The notes under the pieces are model-generated. The model was given only the letters and a program-made list of their open reading frames with translations, did not search any database and was not told where the DNA came from. 64,000 nt of DNA from CAADGU01 sp035444285 (lineage in GTDB: Bacteria; Chloroflexota; Anaerolineae; Promineifilales; Promineifilaceae): NCBI GenBank assembly GCA_035444285.1, contig DAOMOK010000030.1:1-64000 (forward strand), read 5' to 3'. Below are positions 42,575-52,109 of this stretch, piece after piece; position 1 is the stretch's first letter; each line of letters opens with the position of its first letter. Position numbers and translations under genes: made by a program.

Positions 42575-44548
42575 CTAAAGGCCGTCTTGCGTCAAGACAT
42601 CCGGTAACGGCCCGACATAAGTGATGACCAGCCGCTGCCCGGCGCGGGTGCAGGCCATGTATAGTTTGCGTGTATTGTCCCGGATGAGATCGGCGCGTTC
42701 CTCTTCGGAGAGGCGGATGCTCTGCTCCCGCTCATACAGGTCGTGTACACCCATCAGGAAGACGATAGGGCTTTCCAGCCCGGTAGCAGCATTGAGTGAG
42801 CAAACCCGTATCTGGTCTTGGGGATTCACCTGGCCGGGGTCAACGGCCGTGCCCGGCCCAAATGTCCTGTTGATCCGGGTGATAATGGATTGTGTTTCCT
42901 CCCGGCTGGCATGAATTAACAAGATGTCACACCAGGCCATGCCATTTTGCCGCAGCAGGCGTATCTCGTTAATCACCCGTGTCACCTCGTCTTGTTCACT
43001 GGTGAGCGGAATCACCACCGGCAGCGCACCGTGAGGCATATGAGCCATATCCGGGGCGACAATCTCCTCCTCATCATCCGGCAGTTGGGTGCGATACAGC
43101 AGCGTGGCAAAGTCCAGGATTTCACGGGTGGTGCGGTAACTCTTGGTCAGGCGATGCACCCGGCCCCGCACTTCCAGACCGCTGGATAGCCAGGATTGGC
43201 CCCGTTTCAAAAAGCCCTGGCTGGCATCAGCCACCAGAAAGAGATGGCCGGTATCCGGCGCCAGGATACGCTTGATGATTTCAAACCAGAGGGGGGCGAA
43301 AAACTGCGCCTCATCTACCAGGATGATGTCGTAACGGGGCAGCGCCACCTGCCCCTCTTGCCAGTAACGCCACAACTGCCGGGGCACATCACCCCAATCC
43401 ATCAACTGCCGCTGTTGCAAGGCGTGGTGGTAGCTGTTCATAGCCGCATAGAGGCGCTGGCGCATGGATTCACCCAGGGCAAAACCGCGGCCGCTGCGGT
43501 CGGCGGCCAGGTAGTCGGCTTCGCTGAAGAGCAGCCGGTCTTTGTACCAATCTATCTCGTCCAGCAACATCAGTTCAGACACGGCCGTGTCGCGCAACTG
43601 TTCGTGCCAGATGTGGGTTGCCAACTCCAGCCGCTCGGCATACCGGATGAGCTTGCGCCATGTTTTGTCATCCGGCCAATACCGGCGGCACCAGCCCATA
43701 AAGGTGTGCATCGCCAATCCCTCATCGCCATCGCTCAATTGGGCATAGCGGCGGCGCAGGTCGTGGATGAGGGCGCGATTATGGGTCAGCAACAGGATGC
43801 GCTGGTGGGGAAACAGGCGGCGCAGCAGCAGCGCACGGTACAGGACAATGAGCGATTTACCACTACCGGCCACGCCGTTGACCAGGCGCAGCCCAAAATC
43901 TTTGGCCGCTTCCTGCCCGGTTTGGGGCAAGCTCAAGTCCAGTTTGAACGCTTGCTCCTGGTCAAAATCTAGCAGGTAATGGGTCAAAGCCGCCTCCGTA
44001 TGGCGTTCAATCGGCTGGCGCACGGTGAAGGTGGACGGCACGACCACTTCTGGGGTAAACCGCTCCCGGATATGACCAATTTGATTGGGGGTGAGGGGGT
44101 CAGACAAACGGCCGTCTACCCACTCCGTCAGCCGTTCCGGGGACAACTGTTCTTTGCCGATCCAGGCTGCCTGGGCCGTGGCCGACTGGATGGTTTGTAG
44201 TTGCCGCGTGCTGAGGTTGGGAAAGAAGACGGCCGTGGGCAGGGACACCGCCAGCTTTGCCTGAAAGTTGGCCAGCAGCAACTCCTCAGGTTCACCCACC
44301 GGAGCCGCCTCCTGGCCAAACAAGTCTGGCTGCTGCATTCGCTGGGCATCATGGGCGGTAGCCCCGGAAACGGCCACCAATAACAGGCGGTCGGCCCACA
44401 ACACCAAAAAATCTGGCCCGGGGTCTGGCAGCGTTGGCAACCGCTGCCAGACAGTCACCGCCTCCGGCAGCCGTTTGAGCAGGTTAAACAGGCGTATGGC
44501 CTCTGGCGAGGAACCGGGAAAGGGGACGGTGGGACTGAGTTGGGCCAT
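42575..44548 (-). CDS. Superfamily 1 (UvrD/Rep-like) helicase
   Basis: 657 aa. The N-terminal 200 residues are a separate domain without clear match, then the ATPase: Walker A LVNGVAGSGKSLIV near residue 225, Walker B DIILVDEAQFF near 412, motif III-like FLVADASQGF, and a UvrD-type C-terminus (IRVCSLNAATGLESPIVFLM, LYMACTRAGQRLVITY). It should translocate on single-stranded nucleic acid using ATP. ATG 44548 follows the stop of the upstream Upf1-like helicase by 4 nt, so both are translated from one message. The pair, with the Fe-S nuclease upstream, suggests repair or defence. Confidence 0.9.
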   Translation of the reverse strand: MAQLSPTVPFPGSSPEAIRLFNLLKRLPEAVTVWQRLPTLPDPGPDFLVLWADRLLLVAVSGATAHDAQRMQQPDLFGQEAAPVGEPEELLLANFQAKLAVSLPTAVFFPNLSTRQLQTIQSATAQAAWIGKEQLSPERLTEWVDGRLSDPLTPNQIGHIRERFTPEVVVPSTFTVRQPIERHTEAALTHYLLDFDQEQAFKLDLSLPQTGQEAAKDFGLRLVNGVAGSGKSLIVLYRALLLRRLFPHQRILLLTHNRALIHDLRRRYAQLSDGDEGLAMHTFMGWCRRYWPDDKTWRKLIRYAERLELATHIWHEQLRDTAVSELMLLDEIDWYKDRLLFSEADYLAADRSGRGFALGESMRQRLYAAMNSYHHALQQRQLMDWGDVPRQLWRYWQEGQVALPRYDIILVDEAQFFAPLWFEIIKRILAPDTGHLFLVADASQGFLKRGQSWLSSGLEVRGRVHRLTKSYRTTREILDFATLLYRTQLPDDEEEIVAPDMAHMPHGALPVVIPLTSEQDEVTRVINEIRLLRQNGMAWCDILLIHASREETQSIITRINRTFGPGTAVDPGQVNPQDQIRVCSLNAATGLESPIVFLMGVHDLYEREQSIRLSEEERADLIRDNTRKLYMACTRAGQRLVITYVGPLPDVLTQDGL

Positions 44549-44552
44549 CGCC

Positions 44553-46346
44553 TCACCATTCGCTTTGCCATACTTCCGGCACTGCCTGGCGGGTAGCCGG
44601 GATGTATGTGCAGCTTTCGAGCAGGCTTTCCAGCAAGGTGACGGTCTCTTGCAGGGTGGGGTCTAGCGTTTGGGTATTGAGGACAAAGCGGCTGCCGACA
44701 ATGATGAGCTTGGTACGCGGCCGAGTGATGGCCACGTTGAGCCGTTCTGGTTGGAAGAAAAAGTCGGCCACATTGGCGGCAAAACCGGGGTTGGAGGTGG
44801 TCAGGGAGAGGATGACCAGGTCGCGCTCTTGCCCTTGCATCCGCTCCACGGTATCTACGACGATGTGGCGGCGCACGGCCGTGTCTGGCACAAACTGGCG
44901 CAGCAGGTTGCGAATCAGGCGGCCCTGGGCGCGGTAAGGGGCGATGACGCCAATCTCTGCCGCCGGAAAGCCGCACCCCAGCAGGGTGGTAATCAGGTCA
45001 ATGACGGCATGGGCTTCTTTCTGGCTGTAGACGGTGTTGTTGTGGTGGCCTAAATCCCAGAACACTTTGGGTTCGTCGGCAGCCAGGACGTCGGCCAGGC
45101 GGTTGGGCGGCGCGGGATACTCAATATGGCGGTTGGCGGCAGCGGGTACGGCCGTGAGCAGCCCCTCATAAAAATGGCGGCTGGGCCAGGCCGTCAGCGC
45201 CTCGTTCAGCCGGTAGGTTTCGGTGAGCATCGTATCAAAATTTTGGCCGATCAGGGAACCAAAGACCGAATCCCGCAGCGCCCCGCCGGTGAGGCGGGTG
45301 GTCAGCACCGGCGGCAACTGCTTCTGATCGCCAAAAAAGATGTACTTGTGCCCGGCCAACATGCCCATCACTGCCAGCGGCAGCGTGATCTGGCTGGCCT
45401 CATCGAAAATAACAGTATCAAACTCCACATAAGCCAGCCGTTTGGTGCGGGTGGCAAAGGGAGTGGCGCCGACTACATAACCGCCGCTCATCTCTGCCAG
45501 CGGCGATTCGTTAAAGGAGTCGTAATGGGGGGCGTGCAGATCATCGGTGTGCAAGGGATGCCCCACTTTGATAGCCGCAAGGTCGGGGTCTTGTTTTACC
45601 AGGGCGTTGAGAGCATTGTTAATGGCGCGGTGGGTGAAGGCGCAGATGAGTACCCGCTGACCATCATGGGCCAAAGCCCGCGCCAGAGTAGCCAGCACCC
45701 TGGTTTTGCCGGTTCCCGGCGGCCCCTGCACCAGGTAGGCCAGGTTGGTGGCATAGGCGTTGGCCAGGCTTTCGCTTTGGTTCCAGTTGAGTTCCAGCGT
45801 CTCGCCAATATCCAGGCCGCGCGCATAGAGGCCGGGGTCAATGGTGGGTTGTAGCTGCCCCATGAGCAGCGGCAGGATGCGCTCGCGTCCCACCAGTGTA
45901 TCACCCGCTTCGGCCAGCGCCCCAATGACGTAGCCGCTGAGATCAATGAAACCTATATCCAGCGTCCAGCCATCCCGTTCCTCAAATTTCTTCTCCCAGG
46001 GAACAGGCTCTTCCGAGGAGATAACCAGCTCGGTTTCTTCATCTTCCACCAGATTGACCATGAGACCGTCGTGGGCAAAGGGATTGTTCCGGCTGAGGCG
46101 CAGGATGTCGCCGGGGCGGAAGCGGGAGATGTTGCGGGTGCAGGTCAGCGTCACCCGGCCATTTTTGTGTATCTCTTTCAGGGAGACGTTTTCAATGGCG
46201 TAGCCGTCGCCGACGCGGGTAGGCAGCGGTTTTTCCCATTGGGCATGCACTTGCTGGCGCTGTGCGGCCATTTCGGTGAGTACCTGGTCACGCAGATCGT
46301 GGAGGAAATGGGCCAGGGAGGAACTTGCCGGGTCTGTCCTGTTCAT
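44553..46346 (-). CDS. Superfamily 1B (Upf1/Dna2-like) helicase
   Basis: 597 aa. A beta-rich N-terminal domain (about 60-140, VTLTCTRNISRFRPGDILRL) is like the 1B/stalk domain of Upf1-type helicases. The ATPase follows: Walker A VQGPPGTGKTRV near 207, CAFTHRAINNALN, Walker B VIFDEASQITLP, GDQKQLPPV, then VDTVERMQGQERDLVILSLT and RLNVAITRPRTKL. It would unwind DNA or RNA 5-prime to 3-prime. Its stop is 4 nt before the second helicase. A 280-bp gap separates it from the nuclease gene upstream. Confidence 0.93.
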   Translation of the reverse strand: MNRTDPASSSLAHFLHDLRDQVLTEMAAQRQQVHAQWEKPLPTRVGDGYAIENVSLKEIHKNGRVTLTCTRNISRFRPGDILRLSRNNPFAHDGLMVNLVEDEETELVISSEEPVPWEKKFEERDGWTLDIGFIDLSGYVIGALAEAGDTLVGRERILPLLMGQLQPTIDPGLYARGLDIGETLELNWNQSESLANAYATNLAYLVQGPPGTGKTRVLATLARALAHDGQRVLICAFTHRAINNALNALVKQDPDLAAIKVGHPLHTDDLHAPHYDSFNESPLAEMSGGYVVGATPFATRTKRLAYVEFDTVIFDEASQITLPLAVMGMLAGHKYIFFGDQKQLPPVLTTRLTGGALRDSVFGSLIGQNFDTMLTETYRLNEALTAWPSRHFYEGLLTAVPAAANRHIEYPAPPNRLADVLAADEPKVFWDLGHHNNTVYSQKEAHAVIDLITTLLGCGFPAAEIGVIAPYRAQGRLIRNLLRQFVPDTAVRRHIVVDTVERMQGQERDLVILSLTTSNPGFAANVADFFFQPERLNVAITRPRTKLIIVGSRFVLNTQTLDPTLQETVTLLESLLESCTYIPATRQAVPEVWQSEW

Positions 46347-46429
46347 GCTTATAGATTGTAGTCATTCATTTTGCAGGAGGCGATAGTTCTATGGGTCTGC
46401 GACGGCCGTAGGCGAAGTTCCATGTTAGA

Positions 46430-46612
46430 ATGGGAACAAACGCCCTTGAAGTTGAGGAGGTGGGTTATCAAATTGCCGGTTTGCGGACACATCTTTGTTT
46501 CTCCAATACGGCGAATGCGGATGGCAGCTACCCGGTCTTTGCCCACGCCGAAGAGGGACGGGCCATCGGCATCTCTGTGGAATTTATGCCTCTTGCCGAA
46601 GTGAACGAGTAG
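46430..46612 (+). CDS. Candidate small protein, 60 aa
   Basis: A short plus-strand frame in the gap between the helicase start (46346, minus) and the nuclease stop (46626, minus). The product, beginning MGTNALEVEEVGYQIAGLRT and containing DGSYPVFAHAEEGRAIGISV then EFMPLAEVNE, has protein-like codon usage and is acidic. No family is recognised and no strong ribosome site precedes the ATG at 46430. An overlapping frame from 46371 (77 aa) and a minus frame look less natural. It may encode a regulator or inhibitor of the neighbouring machinery, or be chance. Confidence 0.4.
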   Translation: MGTNALEVEEVGYQIAGLRTHLCFSNTANADGSYPVFAHAEEGRAIGISVEFMPLAEVNE

Positions 46613-46625
46613 TGCCTGGTTCTGG

Positions 46626-48074
46626 CTACAAATTCGACAGCATACGATGGATTTCCACCATCGCCAGCGTATCCAGATGACAATAGGCGCGTAGTTGCCC
46701 GGCCAGTTGGTCTTTCACGGCCGTGTCCCCCTCCCCGATCATCTGTTCCCACACGGTCTGTGCCTGTTCTCCGTTTTGCACGGCCAATGACTGGTAGCTT
46801 AATGCCGGGGCGACTACCGGCAGCACCGATTTCAACGAGTTGGAGCCACCAAAACGGTAATCCCGGTAATACTTCTTGAAGATGTCTAGCTGGTCCCAGA
46901 GTCGGTTCACCATGCCCAGCAGACGCGGCGCGTATTCGGGAAAGGCATCGGCCAGTTCCAGCAGCCGCGCCTTCTCAAACGGGGCATAGTAGACGACGAT
47001 GCTGCCCGTTTCGCCAATGTGATCCAACAGGGAGTGGAGCAACGGCCGTCGCGGATCATCTGCTGCGGTGTGCAAATAGTCATGGTGTGTCAACGCACCA
47101 TCGGCGTGCAGCACATGGCAGCTATATTGGAAAGGGGCGTGTTGGTACGGTTTGCAGCCGGTGAAGAGGGGAATAGGGTAATCAATCGTCTCAAAGTCGA
47201 AGAAGTAAAGCGGGTAGACCAGCGTCTCCAGTTCACGGCGAATGGCGTCCGGGTCAATAGTTATTTGCTGTTGCTGCCACTGCCTCACAAAAGCCACCGC
47301 CCGTTTGTCACCCAGGGCAAAATCGGGTGGAATGTCGGCCACATAACGAATGCCGCCTGTTTCCAACTGCTGTTCTTTTGGCCGCTTGAGGTGGGGAACA
47401 TCGTAGATGGTCAGGCTATCCACCCCCTGCCAGCAGTGAGCGTAGTAAGAACAGGTATAAGGCTTTTGGCAGTAACGGCCGATACCCACCACCGGCGTCT
47501 CGGTTTGCTCTATAACCTCGCGCATGACGCTAATGTCAGCCGCCACCGGGGGCTGGTGTGCCTGCACTTCGGCGGTGATGTCCGTCAGGGAAAAGAGGTT
47601 GCGCAAATCCGGGTAGCGGCAGTCACTATTCAGGTGCATCAGGCTGGCCTGGGCCAGAGGCAGCCCGGCCTGTTGCAGCACGTACCACTGGAAGGCAACA
47701 TCGGCCAGGTGTTCTTCTGGTTTGTATGTATTGCTTGATTTGACTTCAACCAGATGCCAGCCACTATCCGTGCGCGTCAAAATGTCCACCTTCACCAGCA
47801 AATCTTCGACATGGAAGGTGGCCTGGAACAGAGTCGTCGCGCCTGCGGCAATGGCCTGTGCTGTCAGCGGGGCCATCTCTTCGGGGTGCGGGCGATAAGG
47901 GATGGCACGGCCGTCGGGGAACTCTTCTCTGGCCCGTACATCCACCTCTTGCCCGGCGCACAGACGGCGCTGCGTGGCCGGGTCAGGCGGGGAGGCCAGG
48001 TGGGATTGGTATTCGGCCAGCCAGAATGCTTTACGACATTGGGTGAAGGTGAGGTAAGTGGTTTTGGTTAACAT
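46626..48074 (-). CDS. DUF2779 nuclease: Cas4-like Fe-S domain plus DnaQ-like domain
   Basis: 482 aa, GGAGAG 5 nt before ATG. The N-terminal half is a Cas4/RecB-type PD-(D/E)XK nuclease: D97 in VKVDIL, E110-V-K112 in LVEVKSS, and four cysteines (C13, C202, C208, C214, in TQCRKAFWL and YCQKPYTCSYYAHC) placed like the 4Fe-4S ligands of Cas4 and AddB. The C-terminal half is the DUF2779 RNase H-like exonuclease domain: YFFDFETIDYP (D293, E295), YYAPFEKARLL and HLDTLAM. It should degrade single-stranded or end-exposed DNA. It lies upstream of two SF1 helicases on the same strand. Confidence 0.9.
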   Translation of the reverse strand: MLTKTTYLTFTQCRKAFWLAEYQSHLASPPDPATQRRLCAGQEVDVRAREEFPDGRAIPYRPHPEEMAPLTAQAIAAGATTLFQATFHVEDLLVKVDILTRTDSGWHLVEVKSSNTYKPEEHLADVAFQWYVLQQAGLPLAQASLMHLNSDCRYPDLRNLFSLTDITAEVQAHQPPVAADISVMREVIEQTETPVVGIGRYCQKPYTCSYYAHCWQGVDSLTIYDVPHLKRPKEQQLETGGIRYVADIPPDFALGDKRAVAFVRQWQQQQITIDPDAIRRELETLVYPLYFFDFETIDYPIPLFTGCKPYQHAPFQYSCHVLHADGALTHHDYLHTAADDPRRPLLHSLLDHIGETGSIVVYYAPFEKARLLELADAFPEYAPRLLGMVNRLWDQLDIFKKYYRDYRFGGSNSLKSVLPVVAPALSYQSLAVQNGEQAQTVWEQMIGEGDTAVKDQLAGQLRAYCHLDTLAMVEIHRMLSNL

Positions 48075-48246
48075 GATTCTCTCCGGGGAAACGGCCGTTT
48101 ATCCTGACACAAGCAAAGCAGACGCTGTGCCGGGTACCTGAGTTATTGGAGGATCGGGGCAAACGTCTGCTCAGGTTGAACCTCTCCGCACCACCTCATC
48201 CGCACACGTTTCCCCAATTAGCGCCAACACCCGCCACGTCTGCCGC

Positions 48247-49260
48247 TCACCAAAGCGCCACATGGTCTTCGGCCCAGCCTACCAGATGACTCACGGGGAC
48301 AACTTCCCCCTCATCCGTTGTGATAAACCCGTCATAGTGGCCAAACATCTGATGCACCTCCGAGTTTACTAACCAGACGTTGCTGGCGGCTACCCGTTCC
48401 AGGAATGGGGTGAAAGTCAATTCCAGCCGCCCGGCCGGGTCGCTGATCCGCCAGGGGTGCATGAACGCTCCTTTGTCATACTGCCAGGTCAGGTCAGTGG
48501 AGAGCTTGTGCAAACGGCCGTCTACGCATACCCCATTCTCCGTACTCCCGGTGCCATCTGTCCACTGCCCGCCCAGATTCAGGCCAATGAGACGGCCGTT
48601 TTGCCGCCCCGAAGCACTGCCCCAATTCCAGCGACAGTGACGCGGCCAGATACCCCGGCCAAAGTCCAGGCAGGCAAAGCTCTGCTCGCCCTGGAAAAGC
48701 GTCTCTTGCCCGCCGATGGTGACCGTGCCGCTGGCTGGCAGGCAGTTCTGCTTGCTGGTGAACTGGAAGGTACTGTTATTCCAGGGCACAACGACGTTCA
48801 GCGTCTCGTGTTGTGGCGGAAGGGTGATGGTGAATTGGGCGGTTAACGGCCGACCCTCAAAATCTGCCATCTCCACCTGCAAAGCCACGCCTGTGGCCTG
48901 CTGGCGCATGGCTACCTGCAGCCCCTTGCCGTCATAGACCGCATCGGCGGCGACGCCATCGGCCAGACGGCAGCCCTGACCGAGGGGCAAGAGCCGGGTG
49001 GCTTCGGTGAGCTGGCCGGTGTTGAAGTCGGCGTAATAGATGAAGACCAGCCCGGCGTAATCCAGGTGGCTGATGGTGGCGGAGAAGAGGTGGCTCTCGG
49101 TGGTGATGGCCCAATAGTTCCAGCGTTTTTTGCGGGGCCAACGGCCATGTAGATTGCAGCGGTGCAGCGGGTGACGCGACCAGCCCACAGCCGCCGGGTT
49201 GAGACGGCCGTTGGGCAGGCAGAGGTCCACCGGGGCAGTCAGTTCACGTTCAGTGTTCAT
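48247..49260 (-). CDS. DUF2804 protein
   Basis: 337 aa from ATG 49260 (GAGAAGG upstream); the frame is open from 49305 without a ribosome site. Family marks: LPNGRLNPAAVGWSRHPLHR, WPRKKRWNYWAITTESHLFS near the N-terminus, FGRGIWPRHCRWNWGSASG in the middle, and a Trp-rich beta structure throughout. DUF2804 proteins are soluble beta-sandwich proteins of unknown role, sometimes placed near lipid or hydrocarbon metabolism. It stands alone on the minus strand; the 170-bp spacer to the nuclease start has no recognisable element. Confidence 0.88.
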   Translation of the reverse strand: MNTERELTAPVDLCLPNGRLNPAAVGWSRHPLHRCNLHGRWPRKKRWNYWAITTESHLFSATISHLDYAGLVFIYYADFNTGQLTEATRLLPLGQGCRLADGVAADAVYDGKGLQVAMRQQATGVALQVEMADFEGRPLTAQFTITLPPQHETLNVVVPWNNSTFQFTSKQNCLPASGTVTIGGQETLFQGEQSFACLDFGRGIWPRHCRWNWGSASGRQNGRLIGLNLGGQWTDGTGSTENGVCVDGRLHKLSTDLTWQYDKGAFMHPWRISDPAGRLELTFTPFLERVAASNVWLVNSEVHQMFGHYDGFITTDEGEVVPVSHLVGWAEDHVALW

Positions 49261-49613
49261 TTCAAAAACCTTCTCAGCAGCCCAAAGCGGCCGCCTTGCA
49301 ATCACGAGATGATGTTGGGGTATTGTACGTCAAATATTGTCATCTTCGTCAGCAATTCTCAATTTACCGATAGCCGGCGATTAAAATCGCGCCTACAAAG
49401 GGCGAAGCCCACCCTTCACAAGGTTCAGGGCAGGCACTTCGTGGGCTGGGTTTCAGTCGGCGTAGGCCGACTTTGCCTTTTGTTGGTGCAGATTTATCTG
49501 CCGCCGCCAACCAAAAGGAGTGAAAACAGAGAGGATATACGGCCGTCACCTGTATGCAGAAAAGTTTTGGCAAGTGTGCGCCCATCGCCGGGGATTACGG
49601 TATAATCCGCCTC
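49261..49613. other. Spacer with partial inverted repeats and a -10-like box
   Basis: No gene is supported. CGAAGCCCACCC and GTGGGCTGGGTTTC (49410-49455) plus GTCGGCGTAGGCCGAC (49458-49473) are self-complementary. One ACGGCCGT lies at 49541. TATAAT at 49601-49606 lies 7 nt before the lipoprotein ATG and could serve a nearly leaderless message; no good -35 was found. Confidence 0.5.
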
Positions 49614-51086
49614 ATGCTTGGTAATCAGCGGTTTTATGTAAACTTCGCCCTGCTCATATTGGCAGCGCTGGCAACCATCGGTTGCACACGGCAGCAAGAG
49701 ATAGCGCCCACATTGGTCGTGACACCGCTGCCCACACCCATTAGCCATTTGCCGCCAACGTTTACGCCGCCCAACCCGTCTGACCGTCTCTTCCCTACCT
49801 TCCCGGTGGTCACGGTGACACAACGGCCGTTAGCCGCCACCAGTACGCCCATTGATTTTGGCGAAACGGCCGTGGAAGTTCGTTACACCATTCCCGCTCT
49901 GGGGCTGGATCGGCGGTTGCAAGGCAGCATCAGCAGCCAGATCATTGTGGTGGATGAAATGACCGGGCAGGCCATCAAACGCAGTAACCAGGGTGGCGTA
50001 CTGCTGCAATTGCAGCAGGTGCTGCGCGAAATGCTGCTGCCGGTGGTGCCTGAAGGGTGTGAAGGTTGCGTCTTTGTTTCCTATAACCTCCCCTATTCAG
50101 AGCGGCAAGGTGAAGGCTGGCTGCGTGATCCGGTGATTTTGGCCAGCCTGGAAAATTATCTGGCGGTGAGTTTAGGCCCACATTTTCCGCCGGGCACAGT
50201 CGCCGGTTTGCGGCGCAGCGCCTCGCCCTTTGCCCCGGCGCATACCATCGCGCTCACCGCCGATGGCCTGCTCTATATCTGGCTGGCAACGGAAAGTGAA
50301 GTCAGCCCGCCCATCGCCGCCGATCCGGCGCTGCTGGCTGCTTTAGACGTACTCCCATTGGCGTCCTTGAATAATGAATACGTGGCTGCCTGCCTGGGTT
50401 CACCACTGGAAACTTTGTTTGTGCAGCAGGGGCAGCAGAGTCGCACCGTCAATCTGGCATGTCCAGAGTATGCGCTGCCAGCGCCGCTGCTGCCACTTTA
50501 TGCCGGGCTGGATGCGGCGCTGGCTGCCAAACTGGCTCAGCATGAAGAGGTGCTGCCACGCCCACCCACCGACTTCCCATTAACGGCCGTACTCGACTAC
50601 AATCGGGTAGATGGCGCCCGGCTAACGCTGCATCTGGATGGCACGGCCGTCGCCCAAGACGCCGCCGGGCAAATTTTCACCAGCACCATCACCACCACCG
50701 AAACCCTCAGTCTGACGGAATCGCTGATCGCCAGCGGCGTGGTGCGTACCGGGCTGAATACCTTTCAGGGTGACGCTACCAGCGTCATTACTAATACCCA
50801 AGGGGTCAGCGTCACCGTAACCGCTACCCCCAAACCACCACGAACCCAACTGCTGGTGCGGGGGCCGGGCGGCGTCTATGACGGTGAATGGTTCAACACG
50901 GCCAATGTGGCCCAACTGGCAGCCCTCAATGCCTTGTTGGACGATTTGCTCAATCTGGCAGCGCTGCCGGAAGAGGCGGAAATTCCTGCCGAAGTGGAAA
51001 CTGGCACACCGGCCCCGGCAGACGACGCCATCGAGCCAACCGCCGTCCCGGAGGCGACGGCCGTGTCCACACCCCCATCCCCATAA
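49614..51086 (+). CDS. Secreted lipoprotein of unknown function
   Basis: 490 aa from ATG 49614, chosen because it starts the lipoprotein signal (FALLILAALATIGC, lipid Cys24); an ATG at 49554 would add unrelated residues. A Pro/Thr-rich stretch (PTFTPPNPSDRLFPTFP) follows, then a large soluble part with a Cys pair EGCEGCVF, and repeats of DGTAVAQDAAG-like beta turns. The C-terminus is Pro/Thr/Ala-rich. No family is recognised. It is probably held on the outer membrane-facing side. Two TAV and several GR peptides derive from ACGGCCGT copies. Confidence 0.8.
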   Translation: MLGNQRFYVNFALLILAALATIGCTRQQEIAPTLVVTPLPTPISHLPPTFTPPNPSDRLFPTFPVVTVTQRPLAATSTPIDFGETAVEVRYTIPALGLDRRLQGSISSQIIVVDEMTGQAIKRSNQGGVLLQLQQVLREMLLPVVPEGCEGCVFVSYNLPYSERQGEGWLRDPVILASLENYLAVSLGPHFPPGTVAGLRRSASPFAPAHTIALTADGLLYIWLATESEVSPPIAADPALLAALDVLPLASLNNEYVAACLGSPLETLFVQQGQQSRTVNLACPEYALPAPLLPLYAGLDAALAAKLAQHEEVLPRPPTDFPLTAVLDYNRVDGARLTLHLDGTAVAQDAAGQIFTSTITTTETLSLTESLIASGVVRTGLNTFQGDATSVITNTQGVSVTVTATPKPPRTQLLVRGPGGVYDGEWFNTANVAQLAALNALLDDLLNLAALPEEAEIPAEVETGTPAPADDAIEPTAVPEATAVSTPPSP

Positions 51087-51091
51087 TCATA

Positions 51092-51124
51092 AGACCTGAC
51101 AGGTTTCAAAAGCCTGCCAGGTCT
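51092..51124. repeat. Inverted repeat AGACCTGACAGGTTT family
   Basis: AGACCTGACAGGTTT faces AGCCTGCCAGGTCT with two changes; it begins 5 nt after the lipoprotein stop and ends 13 nt before the dehydrogenase start. A perfect copy lies at 54933-54965. Confidence 0.85.
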
Positions 51125-51137
51125 GCACAGGCTAACA

Positions 51138-52109
51138 ATGCAAGCACTCTATTTACAGTCAGGCCAACTCACCTATCACCCCGATTTTCCTCAGCCCACA
51201 CCCGCGCCGGGCGAAGCGCTCATCCGGGTGCGGCTGGCAGGTATTTGCACCACCGACCTGGAAATTGTGAAGGGGTACGTGCCCAATTTCCAGGGCGTGT
51301 TGGGGCATGAATTTGTGGGCGAAGTCATCGCCTCATCAAATGAAGGCGCACCGGATGAAAGGTGGCACGGCCGTCGTGTGGTGGGCAGCATCAACCTGGG
51401 CTGTGGCCTTTGCCCGGTATGTATGGCGCACGGCCCGGAACATTGCCCGCAGCGCCGCGTGCTGGGCATCATCCAGAAAGATGGCGTGTTTGCTGATTAT
51501 GTGACTCTGCCGCAGGCCAACTTGCTGGAAGTGCCGCCAGAAGTGCCGGATGAAGCAGCCGTATTTACAGAACCTCTGGCAGCGGCGCTGCGCATTCGGG
51601 AGCAGGTATTGGTGCAGCCAACGGCGCGAACGGCCGTTATTGGGCCAGGGCGGTTGGGTCTGTTGGTGGGGCAGGTGTTGGCGCTGGCCGGCACGGCCGT
51701 GACCTTGCTCGGCCGCACCACCCACTCTCTGGAATTACCCGCGCGTCTGGGCCTGGCTACCGGATTGGTCAACGATTACGCCGATGATAGCTTTGATCTG
51801 GTGGTGGAAGCGACCGGGAATGAGGCTGGTTTTGCGCAGGCGCTGCGGCTGGTACGGCCGTTGGGCACGCTCATTCTCAAAAGCACCTATGCCGGCAGCA
51901 GCCAGCTTAACCTGACCAAACTGGTGGTAGGCGAGATTACCGTCGTTGGCTCGCGCTGCGGCCCCTTTGCGCCCGCGCTGCGGCTGCTGGCCCAGGATGC
52001 CGTCAATGTGGGCGCGCTCATTGAGGCCGAATACCCGCTGGCCGATGGGCTGGCAGCCCTGGCTCATGCGGCCCAACCGGGGGTGCGGAAGGTGTTATTA
52101 CGGCCGTAG
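51138..52109 (+). CDS. Zinc-type MDR alcohol dehydrogenase family protein
   Basis: 323 aa with the MDR pattern: catalytic zinc residues C37, H57-E58 (GICTTD, GHEFVGEV), structural-zinc Cys at 89, 92, 95 and 103 (CGLCPVC then HCPQR), E143 in VFTEPLAA, and the NAD-binding GPGRLGLLVGQVLA. It should oxidise or reduce an alcohol or sugar alcohol with NAD(P). Members such as threonine or sorbitol dehydrogenase share this outline; the substrate is unknown. It is followed by a spacer of reiterated GTAATCCG words and the trans-sulfuration gene on the same strand. Confidence 0.9.
   Translation: MQALYLQSGQLTYHPDFPQPTPAPGEALIRVRLAGICTTDLEIVKGYVPNFQGVLGHEFVGEVIASSNEGAPDERWHGRRVVGSINLGCGLCPVCMAHGPEHCPQRRVLGIIQKDGVFADYVTLPQANLLEVPPEVPDEAAVFTEPLAAALRIREQVLVQPTARTAVIGPGRLGLLVGQVLALAGTAVTLLGRTTHSLELPARLGLATGLVNDYADDSFDLVVEATGNEAGFAQALRLVRPLGTLILKSTYAGSSQLNLTKLVVGEITVVGSRCGPFAPALRLLAQDAVNVGALIEAEYPLADGLAALAHAAQPGVRKVLLRP

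Noticed and set aside
45126..45854. 242-aa plus-strand frame opposite the Upf1-like helicase
   Set aside because: It is antisense to conserved helicase motifs and shows no family likeness.
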